DNA of 64,000 bases from Curvibacter sp. (GTDB taxonomy: Bacteria; Pseudomonadota; Gammaproteobacteria; Burkholderiales; Burkholderiaceae_C): assembly GCA_004293725.1 (NCBI GenBank), contig REAW01000017.1, positions 1 through 64,000 of the forward strand. The letters run 5' to 3'. Each line of letters opens with the position of its first letter. The first letter of the stretch is position 1. Below the pieces are notes generated by a model. The model saw only the letters and a list, made by a program, of their open reading frames with translations. It was not told where the DNA came from and made no database searches. Below are positions 20,895 through 31,125 of this stretch, piece by piece. A program made the translations under genes and the position numbers.

Positions 20895-21329
20895 TTATTC
20901 AGTGCGATTCAGACGGAGGTACTGGGCAAAGCCTGGGTCGGTAAAAGCGTCAGGTGGCAAGTCATCGGTTAACAGTTGCACATCTACGTCAGCGATTTCC
21001 TGCGCGCGAAAGTCGTCCTGCACAAAATCAATGGTCACTAGACCAGCCACCAAAACCAATAGCGGCAACCAAGCGCCCAGCAAGCGCCATTTGCCGCGCA
21101 AGCCATCGCCCATTTGCAGCGCAATGGAGCCGCCCGTTGCCGCTATGGTTGGTGCCAATCGCAACTGCGCCTGGCGGCGTTTCTCCAACGCCAGAATTCG
21201 GGCTACTTTCAGGCGTTCGCTCACGTCGTGCGGCAGTTGCCGGGCCGCATCATCAAGCCGCAAAGTAATCGCGTGGCCTAAGTCATCCTGGCTGGTAATG
21301 CGATTGGAGGCTTGGTTTTTTGATTTCAT
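20895..21329 (-). CDS. DUF3619 single-pass membrane protein, possible anti-sigma factor
   Basis: A 144-residue protein. The N-terminal ~90 residues are cytoplasmic and charged (ITLRLDDAARQLPHDVSERL, ILALEKRRQAQ). One transmembrane helix follows at about residues 88-106, and then an acidic periplasmic tail rich in Asp. The start at 21329 (GAAGGTGAAGGGA upstream) overlaps the sigma-factor stop by four bases. That coupling, plus the topology, suggests an anti-sigma role. This is inference; the family has no characterised member that I know of. Confidence 0.78.
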   Translation of the reverse strand: MKSKNQASNRITSQDDLGHAITLRLDDAARQLPHDVSERLKVARILALEKRRQAQLRLAPTIAATGGSIALQMGDGLRGKWRLLGAWLPLLVLVAGLVTIDFVQDDFRAQEIADVDVQLLTDDLPPDAFTDPGFAQYLRLNRTE

Positions 21330-21892
21330 AGTCGAATTCCCTTCACCTTCAGGGCGGCGCCCAAGGCATGCACCGCTCTGGAGCAGTGTGTTTTGACACT
21401 TCCTTGAGAGCATCCCATGGCGGCGGCGGTCTCTGCCACATCCATGTCTTCCCAGTAACGCATTAAAAAGGCTTCGCGTTGACGTTTCGGGAGCTCTAGG
21501 ATCTCGGTTTCAATCGCTTGCAAAGTCTGTGCCCGCTCCAAATGGGTCTCGGAACTTTCGTTTTGCTCTGGAACGCTTTCGGAGTGGAGGGTTTCCAATA
21601 GGTCAAAGTCCCCATCTTCACCAGAAGACTCGAAGTCGCTCATCGTCGAAAACAAGGCGTTATAGGTTTTTTGCCTTCGAAACCAATCCAGTGTGCAGTT
21701 GGACAAAATTCGCTGAAACAACATGGGGAGCTCGTTGATCGGCTTGTGCCCGTAATGCTCGGCAAGCTTCATCATGCTGTCTTGTACGATATCCAGCGCA
21801 GCTTGCTCATTGCGCACATGGTAAACCGAGCGTTTGAAGGCCCGTCCTTCAACGCTTTTCAGAAAATCGGAAAGCTCTGGTTCTGTAGCCAA
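21326..21892 (-). CDS. ECF-type RNA polymerase sigma factor (RpoE-like)
   Basis: A sigma70-family factor with region 2 (RSVYHVRNEQAALDIVQDSM, LPMLFQRILSNCTLDWFRRQ), an acidic linker, and region 4 with its helix-turn-helix (ILELPKRQREAFLMRYWED, TAAAMGCSQGSVKTHCSRAV). The family-like N terminus is (L)ATEPELSDFLKSVEGR, which places a TTG start at 21892. The only ATG in frame is at 22006, and the residues it adds do not look conserved, so start confidence is low. It is coupled by a 4-base overlap to DUF3619 and divergent from ilvI. Confidence 0.85.
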   Translation of the reverse strand: MATEPELSDFLKSVEGRAFKRSVYHVRNEQAALDIVQDSMMKLAEHYGHKPINELPMLFQRILSNCTLDWFRRQKTYNALFSTMSDFESSGEDGDFDLLETLHSESVPEQNESSETHLERAQTLQAIETEILELPKRQREAFLMRYWEDMDVAETAAAMGCSQGSVKTHCSRAVHALGAALKVKGIRL

Positions 21893-22164
21893 ACGTAAGG
21901 TGCCTTTGAATACGGGGGTGTCGCCGCCAACAAGGCGCTGCGCGACGGGATTATGGCACTGCGGCAGCACGATGCTTAAGCCAAAGGCAGCCCCTAGTAA
22001 AACCAATGCGATAATGCAGAGGCAAATTAAAAGGCAAACGGATCCTAGTCCGGCGCAATATTCAATGCGTCCATGGCGTGGATCTCAAGTCCCGACACGA
22101 CTCCACAAGAGTTTGCGTAGGGGCACCCAAGGTTTTTCGTTAGAGAAATTCACAAAGGTTCATC

Positions 22165-23955
22165 ATGGAAATTACTAAAGCTGAAATCGCTTCTGCCGCG
22201 TCTGCGTCCAAATCCTCCCCTACCACCTCTGTCGTTCCCGAGCTGCGCGGTGCCGAGGTCTTGGTCAAATCCCTGCAAGCCGAGAACGTGAAGTTCGTCT
22301 GGGGCTACCCCGGTGGCGCGGTTTTGCACATTTACGACGCTTTCTACAAACAAGACACTATCCAGCACGTGCTGGTGCGCCATGAGCAGGCCGCTGTACA
22401 CGCCGCAGATGGCTATGCGCGTGCCACCGGCGATGTGGGCGTGGCTTTGGTCACCTCAGGCCCAGGTCTTACGAATGCGGTTACCGGTATTGCTACCGCG
22501 TATATGGACAGCATTCCTATGGTGATCATTAGTGGGCAAGTTCCCACCCACGCCATTGGCCTTGACGCCTTTCAGGAGTGCGACACCGTGGGGATCACCC
22601 GCCCCATCGTGAAACACAACTTCCTGGTGAAGGACGCGAGGGACATGGCCGAGGTTATGAAGAAGGCCTTCCACATCGCGCGTACGGGCCGTCCCGGCCC
22701 CGTGGTGGTGGATATTCCCAAAGACGTATCCTTCAAGAAGGTGCCTTTCCACGGCTATCCCGAAACGGTGGAAATGCGCTCTTATAACCCCGTGCGCAAA
22801 GGCCATGGGGGTCAAATTCGCAAGGCTTTGCAATTGCTGCTGACTGCCAAGCGCCCCTACATCTACACCGGCGGCGGCGTGTTGTTGAGCAATGCCTCGG
22901 CTGAGCTACGTACGCTGGTTGACATGTTGGGGTACCCCTGCACCAACACCCTGATGGGCTTGGGCGCTTATCCCGCCAGCGATCGCAAGTTCCTGGGCAT
23001 GCTGGGCATGCACGGCACAGTCGAAGCCAACAACGCGATGCAGAACTGCGACGTGCTGCTGGCTGTAGGTGCCCGGTTTGATGACCGCGTAATTGGCAAC
23101 CCCAAACACTTTGCGCAAAACGAACGCAAGATCATCCATATCGACATCGATCCGTCCAGTATTTCCAAGCGTGTCAAGGTCGACATTCCGATCGTGGGCG
23201 ACGTCAAGGACGTGCTGAGCGAAATGATTGCCATGATCCGCGAAGGCAGCGTCAAGCCTGATGCGAATGCCTTGGGCGCATGGTGGGACACCATCGAAGG
23301 CTGGCGCAGTCGCGATTGCATGAAGTACAGCATGGGCAAGGGCGACGTGATCAAGCCCCAATACGTGGTGGAAACGCTCTGGAACATGACCAAGGATGTC
23401 GAAACCTACATCACGTCCGACGTGGGTCAACACCAGATGTGGGCCGCGCAGTATTACAAGTTTGATGAGCCGCGCCGCTGGATCAATTCCGGAGGTCTGG
23501 GCACCATGGGCGTGGGCATCCCTTACGCCATGGGCATCAAGCTGGCCAAGCCCGACAGCGAAGTTTTCTGTATAACCGGTGAAGGTTCGGTGCAGATGAA
23601 TATCCAGGAGCTTTCCACCTGCCTCCAGTACAACACGCCTATCAAAATCTGCTCGCTGAACAACCGCTACCTGGGCATGGTGCGGCAGTGGCAAGAGGTG
23701 GAGTACGAAGGCCGTTACAGCCACAGCTACATGGATGCACTGCCGAACTTCGTCAAGCTGGCGGAGGCCTATGGTCACGTCGGTATGCTGATCGAAAAAC
23801 CAGGGGATGTAGAGCCCGCGCTGCGCGAAGCCCGCAAGCTCAAGGACCGCACGGTGTTCATGGACTTCCGGACCGATCCCACGGAGAACGTGTTCCCCAT
23901 GGTGCAGGCCGGCAAGGGCATTACTGAAATGCTGCTGGGCTCGGAGGATCTGTAA
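22165..23955 (+). CDS. ilvI: Acetolactate synthase large subunit (biosynthetic)
   Basis: A 596-residue thiamine-diphosphate enzyme that condenses pyruvate (or pyruvate plus 2-oxobutyrate) at the first common step of valine, leucine and isoleucine synthesis. The catalytic Glu is in VRHEQAAVHAADGYARATG. The ThDP/Mg2+ motif reads GEGSVQMN...LNN, with GEG in place of the commoner GDG. The FAD-binding region and the RFDDRV motif are present. A ~30-residue Ser/Ala-rich extension precedes the core. It is followed by the regulatory subunit ilvH and by ilvC, giving the order ilvI-ilvH-ilvC. Confidence 0.96.
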   Translation: MEITKAEIASAASASKSSPTTSVVPELRGAEVLVKSLQAENVKFVWGYPGGAVLHIYDAFYKQDTIQHVLVRHEQAAVHAADGYARATGDVGVALVTSGPGLTNAVTGIATAYMDSIPMVIISGQVPTHAIGLDAFQECDTVGITRPIVKHNFLVKDARDMAEVMKKAFHIARTGRPGPVVVDIPKDVSFKKVPFHGYPETVEMRSYNPVRKGHGGQIRKALQLLLTAKRPYIYTGGGVLLSNASAELRTLVDMLGYPCTNTLMGLGAYPASDRKFLGMLGMHGTVEANNAMQNCDVLLAVGARFDDRVIGNPKHFAQNERKIIHIDIDPSSISKRVKVDIPIVGDVKDVLSEMIAMIREGSVKPDANALGAWWDTIEGWRSRDCMKYSMGKGDVIKPQYVVETLWNMTKDVETYITSDVGQHQMWAAQYYKFDEPRRWINSGGLGTMGVGIPYAMGIKLAKPDSEVFCITGEGSVQMNIQELSTCLQYNTPIKICSLNNRYLGMVRQWQEVEYEGRYSHSYMDALPNFVKLAEAYGHVGMLIEKPGDVEPALREARKLKDRTVFMDFRTDPTENVFPMVQAGKGITEMLLGSEDL

Positions 23956-24095
23956 GCCCGGATTAAAAGCGAAATAGTGGTCTAGCCCCGATGAAATATG
24001 CGGGGACCGCTATCATTTTTGAATGAATCTATTGTCTGCCAAGCTGTGTGGTTACCGCCGCACGGGGAGGGCAGCGAAAAGAGGAATCTCCTTTC

Positions 24096-24587
24096 ATGAA
24101 ACACATCATTGCAGTTTTGCTGGAAAACGAGCCCGGCGCTCTTTCCCGAGTTGTTGGGCTGTTTTCAGCCCGTGGGTACAACATTGAGTCGCTGACCGTG
24201 GCTCCCACCGAAGACCCCACGTTGTCTCGCATGACCATTCAGACCTCCGGGTCGGATGACGTCATTGAGCAAATCACCAAGCACCTGAATCGACTGATCG
24301 AGGTCGTGAAGGTGGTGGATCTGACCGAAGGCGCCTACATCGAGCGTGAGCTCATGATGGTCAAGGTGCGTGCGGTCGGCAAGGAGCGTGAAGAGATGAA
24401 GCGTATGGCGGACATTTTCCGCGGCCGCATCATTGATGTCACTGAGAAAAGTTACACGATTGAACTCACGGGCGACCAATCCAAGAACGACGCATTCCTC
24501 GAAGCCATCGAGCGCGCGGCAATTCTGGAGACGGTGCGCACGGGCTCCAGCGGCATTGGCCGTGGTGAGCGCATATTGCGGGTTTGA
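24096..24587 (+). CDS. ilvH: Acetolactate synthase small (regulatory) subunit
   Basis: A 163-residue regulatory subunit that confers valine feedback inhibition and activates the large subunit. The N-terminal ACT domain reads MKHIIAVLLENEPGALSRVV followed by GLFSARGYNIESLTVAPTED. The C-terminal half has GRIIDVTEKSYTIELTGDQS. The ATG at 24096 matches the usual IlvH start; the reading from 24048 would add an Arg-rich leader and is rejected. It sits between ilvI and ilvC on the same strand. Confidence 0.96.
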   Translation: MKHIIAVLLENEPGALSRVVGLFSARGYNIESLTVAPTEDPTLSRMTIQTSGSDDVIEQITKHLNRLIEVVKVVDLTEGAYIERELMMVKVRAVGKEREEMKRMADIFRGRIIDVTEKSYTIELTGDQSKNDAFLEAIERAAILETVRTGSSGIGRGERILRV

Positions 24588-24665
24588 TTTCGGTTTTCCT
24601 GCGTGTGCTTCGGCTAGCTCACCACGCAGGGATTGTTTGGCGACAGTGTTTACCGTTCGCCCTGA

Positions 24666-25739
<1,074 letters not shown>

Positions 25740-25756
25740 TGTTGGTGTAACCCATG

Positions 25757-25784
25757 AAAAGGCCACTTCGGTGGCCTTTTCTAT
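25757..25784 (+). terminator. Rho-independent terminator after ilvC
   Basis: A 10-bp perfect stem AAAAGGCCAC/GTGGCCTTTT with a stable TTCG tetraloop and a T-rich tail lies 17 bases past the ilvC stop. It separates ilvIHC from pssA-leuA. Confidence 0.93.
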
Positions 25785-25898
25785 TAGGGGTTTGTGTTCA
25801 GGTGTGATTGTGCTGGCTTACACTGGCACGTGTTGTTGGCGTGAGGCAATCCTCGGTCACTGAGGCCGAGGGTGTGTTGCTGCGATCAAGGAGAAACT

Positions 25899-26732
25899 AT
25901 GCATGACGGTTCTGATTTGAATGACAACGGCCCAGAGGGTGTTGTGGTCCACAAGCGGCGCAAGGGAATTTATGTGCTCCCCAATTTGTTTACGCTGGCC
26001 GCTTTGTTTGGCGGTTTTTATGCCATCGTGATGGCCATGAATGGACGTTTTGACTTGGCCGCCGTGGGGATTTTTTGCGCAATGGTTTTGGATAGTTTGG
26101 ATGGGCGTGTGGCTCGAATGACCAATACCCAAAGCGCCTTCGGCGAGCAGATGGACTCGCTGTCCGACATGGTGTCGTTTGGTGCTGCTCCTGCGCTTAT
26201 TTCGTATGAGTGGGCACTGCGTGGCTTAGGGAGATGGGGGTGGTTCGCCGCCTTCGTTTACTGCGCCTGTGCAGCGTTGCGTCTTGCGCGCTTTAACGTT
26301 AACACCGCAGTCGTTGATAAACGATATTTTCAAGGGTTGCCATCCCCTGCAGCCGCAGCATTGGTCGCCGGATTTATTTGGCTGATGACCGAGTCCGGCA
26401 TCAAGGGGACAGATGCTTTGTTGGGTATCCCCATACCTTGGCTCACGTTCGTTTTGGCCTTGTATGCCGGGCTCACCATGGTGACCAATGTACCGTTCTA
26501 CAGCTTTAAAGATGTGAGTATGAAAAAGAGCGTTCCTTTCGCTGTCATCGTAATGATTGCGGTGGGTATTGCGGTTATCAACATCGATCCGCCAACAGTC
26601 ATGTTTGGTGTGTTTGTTGTGTATGGATTGAGTGGTTATGTCGTTTACGCAGTGCGCAGAGCGCGCGGTATACGTGCCAGTGTGATAAGCACATCAACCG
26701 ATGAGCCTGAAGAACGCGGCCTACACCGATAG
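25899..26732 (+). CDS. pssA: CDP-diacylglycerol-serine O-phosphatidyltransferase
   Basis: A 277-residue integral-membrane enzyme that makes phosphatidylserine, the precursor of phosphatidylethanolamine. The CDP-alcohol phosphotransferase signature is complete: DSLDGRVAR followed, at the proper spacing, by [10 protein letters not shown]. Multiple hydrophobic segments surround it. The start at 25899 has AAGGAG 5 bases upstream; the reading from 25872 adds a Cys-rich leader and is rejected. It lies between ilvC and leuA, a common Burkholderiales arrangement. A phosphatidylserine decarboxylase gene is not in the window. Confidence 0.94.
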   Translation: MHDGSDLNDNGPEGVVVHKRRKGIYVLPNLFTLAALFGGFYAIVMAMNGRFDLAAVGIFCAMVLDSLDGRVARMTNTQSAFGEQMDSLSDMVSFGAAPALISYEWALRGLGRWGWFAAFVYCACAALRLARFNVNTAVVDKRYFQGLPSPAAAALVAGFIWLMTESGIKGTDALLGIPIPWLTFVLALYAGLTMVTNVPFYSFKDVSMKKSVPFAVIVMIAVGIAVINIDPPTVMFGVFVVYGLSGYVVYAVRRARGIRASVISTSTDEPEERGLHR

Positions 26733-26755
26733 AAAAAAGACTGAGGAGAGTGAAT

Positions 26756-28294
26756 ATGGCAGACAAGCTGATTATTTTTGACACCACATTGCGTGACGGC
26801 GAGCAGTCGCCTGGCGCCTCCATGACACGGGATGAAAAGTTGCGTATCGCACGTCAGCTGGAGCGCCTCAAAGTGGATGTGATTGAAGCGGGTTTCGCTG
26901 CAAGTTCCAATGGGGATTTTGAGGCGGTGCAGCTGATTGCGAACACCATCAAAGACTCCACTATTTGTTCGCTGTCCCGGGCCAATGATCGCGATATTTC
27001 GCGTGCTGCGGAGGCGCTCAAAGGAGCGAACAGTGCGCGCATTCACACCTTTATTGCTACCTCTGCGCTTCACATGGAAAAGAAGCTGCGCATGACGCCT
27101 GATCAGGTTTTTGAACAAGCCAAACAGTCGGTGCGATTCGCACGAAATTTGGTTGCTGACGTAGAGTTCAGCCCTGAGGATGGGTATCGCAGCGATGTGG
27201 ACTTCTTGTGCCGCGTGTTGGAGGCTGTTATTGCCGAAGGCGCTACCACCATCAATGTGCCCGATACGGTGGGCTATGCAATTCCAGAGTTGTATGGCGA
27301 ATTCATCAGAACTTTGCGCGAGCGCATTCCAAATTCGGACAAAGCCATTTGGTCGGTGCATTGCCACAACGATCTGGGTATGGCCGTGGCCAACTCGTTG
27401 GCCGGCGTGAAGATCGGTGGCGCGCGCCAGGTGGAGTGCACCATCAACGGCCTGGGTGAGCGGGCCGGGAATTGCAGCCTGGAGGAGATTGTCATGGCGG
27501 TGAAAACCCGCAAGGACTATTTCGGATTGGAGTTGGGAATAGATGCCAAGCACATCCTGGCAGCCAGCCGCATGGTCAGCCAAACCACGGGTTTTGTAGT
27601 CCAGCCCAATAAGGCCGTGGTCGGAGCCAATGCCTTCGCCCATGCATCCGGCATCCATCAGGACGGCGTGTTAAAGGCCCGCGACACTTACGAAATCATG
27701 CGGGCGGAGGACGTGGGGTGGACCGCCAACAAGATTGTTTTGGGCAAGCTCAGTGGTCGCAATGCGTTCAAGCAGCGCCTTCAGGAATTGGGTGTGCAAT
27801 TGGAGAGTGAGGCTGAGATCAATGCCGCCTTTGCTCGTTTCAAAGAACTTGCTGATCGAAAAAGCGACATCTTCGACGAAGACATTCTTGCGCTGGTAAG
27901 CGACGAAAGCGTTACCCAGGACAAAGAACAATTCTGCTTTGTGTCCTTGTCGCAACATAGTGAAACTGGTGAGCGTCCCCATGCAGCCGTGGTGTTTACG
28001 GTAGCAGGAAAAGAGGTCAAGAGCAGCTCGGATGGCAATGGACCGGTCGATGCGTCGCTCAAAGCCATTGAGTCCCATGTGAAAAGCGGTGCTGAGATGG
28101 TGCTCTACTCAGTGAATGCCATTAGCGGCTCCACTGAGAGCCAAGGCGAGGTAACCGTCCGCTTGCAGAACAGTGGGCGTGTCGTGAACGGAGTCGGGTC
28201 CGATCCGGATATTGTGGTGGCCTCAGCGAAGGCTTATTTGAGTGCTTTAAACAAGTTACAAAGCAAATCTGACAGGGTCGCGGCGCAAGGTTGA
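26756..28294 (+). CDS. leuA: 2-isopropylmalate synthase
   Basis: A 512-residue enzyme condensing acetyl-CoA with 2-oxoisovalerate at the first committed step of leucine synthesis. The TIM barrel has the metal/catalytic motif [18 protein letters not shown], the metal His pair in [15 protein letters not shown], and [14 protein letters not shown]. The C-terminal LeuA dimer regulatory domain (from about residue 390) would mediate leucine feedback. GAGGAG lies 7 bases before the ATG at 26756; the GTG two codons earlier is less likely. It is 23 bases after pssA and probably cotranscribed. Confidence 0.96.
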   Translation: MADKLIIFDTTLRDGEQSPGASMTRDEKLRIARQLERLKVDVIEAGFAASSNGDFEAVQLIANTIKDSTICSLSRANDRDISRAAEALKGANSARIHTFIATSALHMEKKLRMTPDQVFEQAKQSVRFARNLVADVEFSPEDGYRSDVDFLCRVLEAVIAEGATTINVPDTVGYAIPELYGEFIRTLRERIPNSDKAIWSVHCHNDLGMAVANSLAGVKIGGARQVECTINGLGERAGNCSLEEIVMAVKTRKDYFGLELGIDAKHILAASRMVSQTTGFVVQPNKAVVGANAFAHASGIHQDGVLKARDTYEIMRAEDVGWTANKIVLGKLSGRNAFKQRLQELGVQLESEAEINAAFARFKELADRKSDIFDEDILALVSDESVTQDKEQFCFVSLSQHSETGERPHAAVVFTVAGKEVKSSSDGNGPVDASLKAIESHVKSGAEMVLYSVNAISGSTESQGEVTVRLQNSGRVVNGVGSDPDIVVASAKAYLSALNKLQSKSDRVAAQG

Positions 28295-28389
28295 AGGCTT
28301 GATTCAGTTTTTTCTTGAAGTTTATGCTGCAAGTTGTTGATCTAACATAGCTTTTCTGTTTAAACTGTCTTCATAACTGTTGGGCGCGC

Positions 28390-28409
28390 AAGGAAACGAT
28401 GGTTTCCTT
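28390..28409 (+). promoter_or_regulatory. Hairpin in the leader of the D-Ala-D-Ala endopeptidase gene
   Basis: AAGGAAAC-N4-GTTTCCTT is a perfect 8-bp stem ending 5 bases before the GGAAGG ribosome-binding site. No U-tract follows, so it is not a terminator. It may be an operator or an RNA element that tunes translation. Confidence 0.4.
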
Positions 28410-28425
28410 GCATCTGGAAGGACTT

Positions 28426-29469
28426 ATGTTGAAACGCGGACTTATGCAAATTTGTGTGGGTGGCTTGGTAGCAGCCCTCATGTTTTTGCCCCAAGACGGG
28501 GACGCTGCCGAGCAGCGAAAAAAGCAGCGTAGTGTTCAAACAACTGCTAAATCTGCAGTGGTCAAGAAAGCTACGGTTAAGCGAGTCGCGCGTCCCAAGT
28601 CGGTCCGGAAAGTTGCTGCGGTCGCTCCCATGCGCCCGTCTTACGGGCAGTTGGCGGGACTGCATGGCACGCAAGACGACTTAGATCTGAAATCCAGCGT
28701 GGCATTAATCGTTGACCAAGACACCAACGAAGTCTTGTTCAGCAAAAATGAGTCGGCCGTGTTGCCCATCGCCTCCATCACCAAGCTCATGACAGGCCTG
28801 CTGATCAGTGAAGCCCATCTGCCCATGGGCGAAATCATCACAATAACCCAAGCAGATGTAGACACCGAAAAAGGGAGTACATCCCGTTTGCGTGTGGGTA
28901 CCGAACTGAGCCGTGGTGAGTTGTTGCATTTGGCCCTGATGGCCAGTGAGAACCGGGCCGCCCATGCGTTGGGGCGAACCTTTCCAGGCGGTTTGCAACT
29001 ATTTGTGAACCAGATGAACATCAAAGCCAAGCTGATGGGCATGCAGGACACCCGTTACGTAGAACCAACGGGTCTTTCGAGTAAAAATCAGTCAAGCGCC
29101 AAGGATTTGGCCACCTTGGTCAACTATGCCCATAGCGATCCGGTCTTGCGAGAGCTGTCCACCTCGTCGGGGCATCAAGTTGCTGTCGGCAACCGTACCC
29201 TGCAGTACAACAACACCAATCGGTTGGTCAAAAATCCGTCATGGGACATCGGGTTGCAGAAAACTGGCTACATCAGCGAAGCTGGTCAATGTTTGGTAAT
29301 GCAAGCGCGGGTGGCGGGTCGCAAGCTCATCATGGTGTTCTTGGACTCCGCTGGCAAGCTCAGCCGGATTGGTGATGCGGAGCGCGTCCGCAAATGGGTT
29401 GAGGCTAATCATGGCCCTGTGGCGCGTCCGTCGCCTTTGGCAAGCAGAGAGAACGCCCGTCGAGGGTGA
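28426..29469 (+). CDS. pbpG: D-alanyl-D-alanine endopeptidase (PBP7-type, peptidase S11)
   Basis: A 347-residue periplasmic penicillin-binding protein that cleaves D-Ala-mDAP cross-links in peptidoglycan. After a signal peptide (to about residue 27) comes a Lys/Arg/Val-rich basic linker (about 30-68), then the S11 fold with all three active-site motifs: SITK (SxxK), SEN (SxN) and KTG. The basic linker is unusually long and may bind anionic wall polymers. The start at 28426 has GGAAGG upstream; the one at 28399 would destroy the signal peptide. Confidence 0.92.
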   Translation: MLKRGLMQICVGGLVAALMFLPQDGDAAEQRKKQRSVQTTAKSAVVKKATVKRVARPKSVRKVAAVAPMRPSYGQLAGLHGTQDDLDLKSSVALIVDQDTNEVLFSKNESAVLPIASITKLMTGLLISEAHLPMGEIITITQADVDTEKGSTSRLRVGTELSRGELLHLALMASENRAAHALGRTFPGGLQLFVNQMNIKAKLMGMQDTRYVEPTGLSSKNQSSAKDLATLVNYAHSDPVLRELSTSSGHQVAVGNRTLQYNNTNRLVKNPSWDIGLQKTGYISEAGQCLVMQARVAGRKLIMVFLDSAGKLSRIGDAERVRKWVEANHGPVARPSPLASRENARRG

Positions 29470-29500
29470 CGGGCAATTGCCGCTGTCACACCGTTGCGCT

Positions 29501-30286
29501 TTATTTTCTGTGACCTCGATAGCCTAGGGTTTCCGAAATCTGTTTGGCGGTGTCCTGCAATTTGGGCAGCCAATCTTCCTCCAGGCGGCCTGAAGGTGCT
29601 GAAATGGAAAGGCCCGCGACAAGTTTTGCTTGATCGTCATAAATGCCCGCCGCCATGCAGCGCACACCTAACTCCAATTCCTCGTTGTCACTCGCTTGTC
29701 CATATTGGCGAACTTTGGAAAGTTCTCTCTCTAGCGTTTCCAAGTCCGTAATGCTGTTTTTGGTGTGACCTTGCAAACCAGTGCGCGCGGCATAAGCTCT
29801 TGTGCGTTGGGGATCGTCAGCCGCCAAAAAAAGTTTACCTACGGAAGTGAGATGCAGTGGGGCTCGGCCACCAATGGCACGTACCACTTGCATGCCCGAG
29901 CGTTCACTATAGGCCCGCTCTACATAAACAATTTCATCACCCTGACGCATACTCAGGTTCACGGGTTGTTGGGTTAACTTGTGAAGCTCACGCATGGGGA
30001 TCAGCGCAGCGTCACGCACGTTCAGACGCGCCTTCACGAGATTTCCCAACTCCAGCAAGCGCATGCCTAGTCGGTAGCTTCCAGATTGCGGGCGGTCTAC
30101 ATACCGCCCGGCCACCAAGTCGTTCAGGATTCGATGGGTGGTAGATGGATGCAATCCTGCTTTTTCACTGATCTCTTTTAAAGGAATTGCTTCCTCGCGC
30201 GAGGCCAGCACATCAATCAGGGTGAACATGCGTTCAATCACTTGCACCGTGGGGGTGTTGGGCGGGTCGAGGTTTTTTTTTGTCAT
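29501..30286 (-). CDS. IclR-family transcriptional regulator
   Basis: A 261-residue regulator with an N-terminal winged helix (VQVIERMFTLIDVLASREEA, LKEISEKAGLHPSTTHRILN) and a C-terminal IclR effector domain (GRAPLHLTSVGKLFLA, ELGVRCMAAGIYDDQ, LVAGLSISAPSGRL). IclR proteins usually control nearby or divergent catabolic genes, but here the neighbours are pbpG (convergent) and bpt (same strand, 20 bases upstream). No target can be inferred from context. It may be cotranscribed with aat-bpt. Confidence 0.92.
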   Translation of the reverse strand: MTKKNLDPPNTPTVQVIERMFTLIDVLASREEAIPLKEISEKAGLHPSTTHRILNDLVAGRYVDRPQSGSYRLGMRLLELGNLVKARLNVRDAALIPMRELHKLTQQPVNLSMRQGDEIVYVERAYSERSGMQVVRAIGGRAPLHLTSVGKLFLAADDPQRTRAYAARTGLQGHTKNSITDLETLERELSKVRQYGQASDNEELELGVRCMAAGIYDDQAKLVAGLSISAPSGRLEEDWLPKLQDTAKQISETLGYRGHRK

Positions 30287-30306
30287 ATGCGGTAGATCGC
30301 CTGATG

Positions 30307-31113
30307 TTACCCCTGTGCTGGGCCAGAGAAGCCGGACAACTGGCGTTCACCAGACGAATCGCTAACTTTCAAGTTAGCAGTACTGCATACCCACTTTCCA
30401 TTGAGCAGCAGTTCGTAGGGCCCGAACTGCGACTTGTAGCGCATTTTCGGGCTTTGGTCGATCCAGTATCCAAGGTAGACATAGTGCAGGCCAAGGCGCT
30501 TTGCTTGGGCCAATTGCCACAAGACGTTAAAAGTGCCGTAGCTCGCCTTGGGGTCTATTGCAAAGAAGGTGTAGACCGCCGAAATGCCATCGTCAAGAAC
30601 ATCGAGGATGGACACCATCTTTAGTTCGCCCAATTCCTCTGTGGTTGAAGGCTCTCGGAACTCCACCAATCGAGAATTGACCCGGCTTTGCAACAAAAAC
30701 TGGATGTACTGGTCCACACTGTCCTCGTCCATGCCACCACCGGCATGGCGGCCAGTCTGGTAACGCAAGTAAAGAGCGTAGTGCTCTGCTTCAAAGCCCA
30801 GTTTCAAGACCCGCACTTCCAGTTCACTGTGTTGCTTCCATGCTCGGCGTTGGCTGCGGGTGGCCACAAAACTTTCGGCATTGACGCGCAAGGGTGTGCA
30901 GGCTTGGCAGCCATCGCAATAGGGGCGGTAGGTGAACATGCCACTGCGCCGGAACCCCTTTGCTACCAGGCCAGAATAGGTGTTGTTGTCGATCAGGTGG
31001 CTGGGCGTAGCTACTTGCGATCGCGCTTGGCGGTCCGGCAGATAGCTGCACGCATATGGCGCTGTAGCGTAGAACTGGAGCGCTTGGAGAGGGAGGTCAG
31101 TCAGGTCTGTCAT
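30307..31113 (-). CDS. bpt: Aspartate/glutamate leucyltransferase (bacterial arginyltransferase homologue)
   Basis: A 268-residue N-degron enzyme. From family knowledge, Bpt transfers Leu from Leu-tRNA to N-terminal Asp or Glu, marking proteins for ClpS/ClpAP. The N-terminal Cys motif [12 protein letters not shown] and the SYLP segment identify the ATE N domain. The C domain contains [23 protein letters not shown] and [15 protein letters not shown]. It lies 12 bases downstream of aat, so both transferases of the pathway are in one operon. clpS and clpA are not in the window. Confidence 0.95.
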   Translation of the reverse strand: MTDLTDLPLQALQFYATAPYACSYLPDRQARSQVATPSHLIDNNTYSGLVAKGFRRSGMFTYRPYCDGCQACTPLRVNAESFVATRSQRRAWKQHSELEVRVLKLGFEAEHYALYLRYQTGRHAGGGMDEDSVDQYIQFLLQSRVNSRLVEFREPSTTEELGELKMVSILDVLDDGISAVYTFFAIDPKASYGTFNVLWQLAQAKRLGLHYVYLGYWIDQSPKMRYKSQFGPYELLLNGKWVCSTANLKVSDSSGERQLSGFSGPAQG

Positions 31114-31125
31114 GAAGGCGTGGCG

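Noticed and set aside
24598-24630. Inverted repeat CCTGCGTG...CACGCAGG between ilvH and ilvC, considered as an attenuator
   Set aside because: The loop is 17 bases, no U-tract follows, and there is no leader peptide rich in Ile, Leu or Val.
29455-29474. Hairpin GCCCGTC/GACGGGC at the pbpG stop, considered as a terminator
   Set aside because: It overlaps the stop codon and lacks a T-run on either strand.
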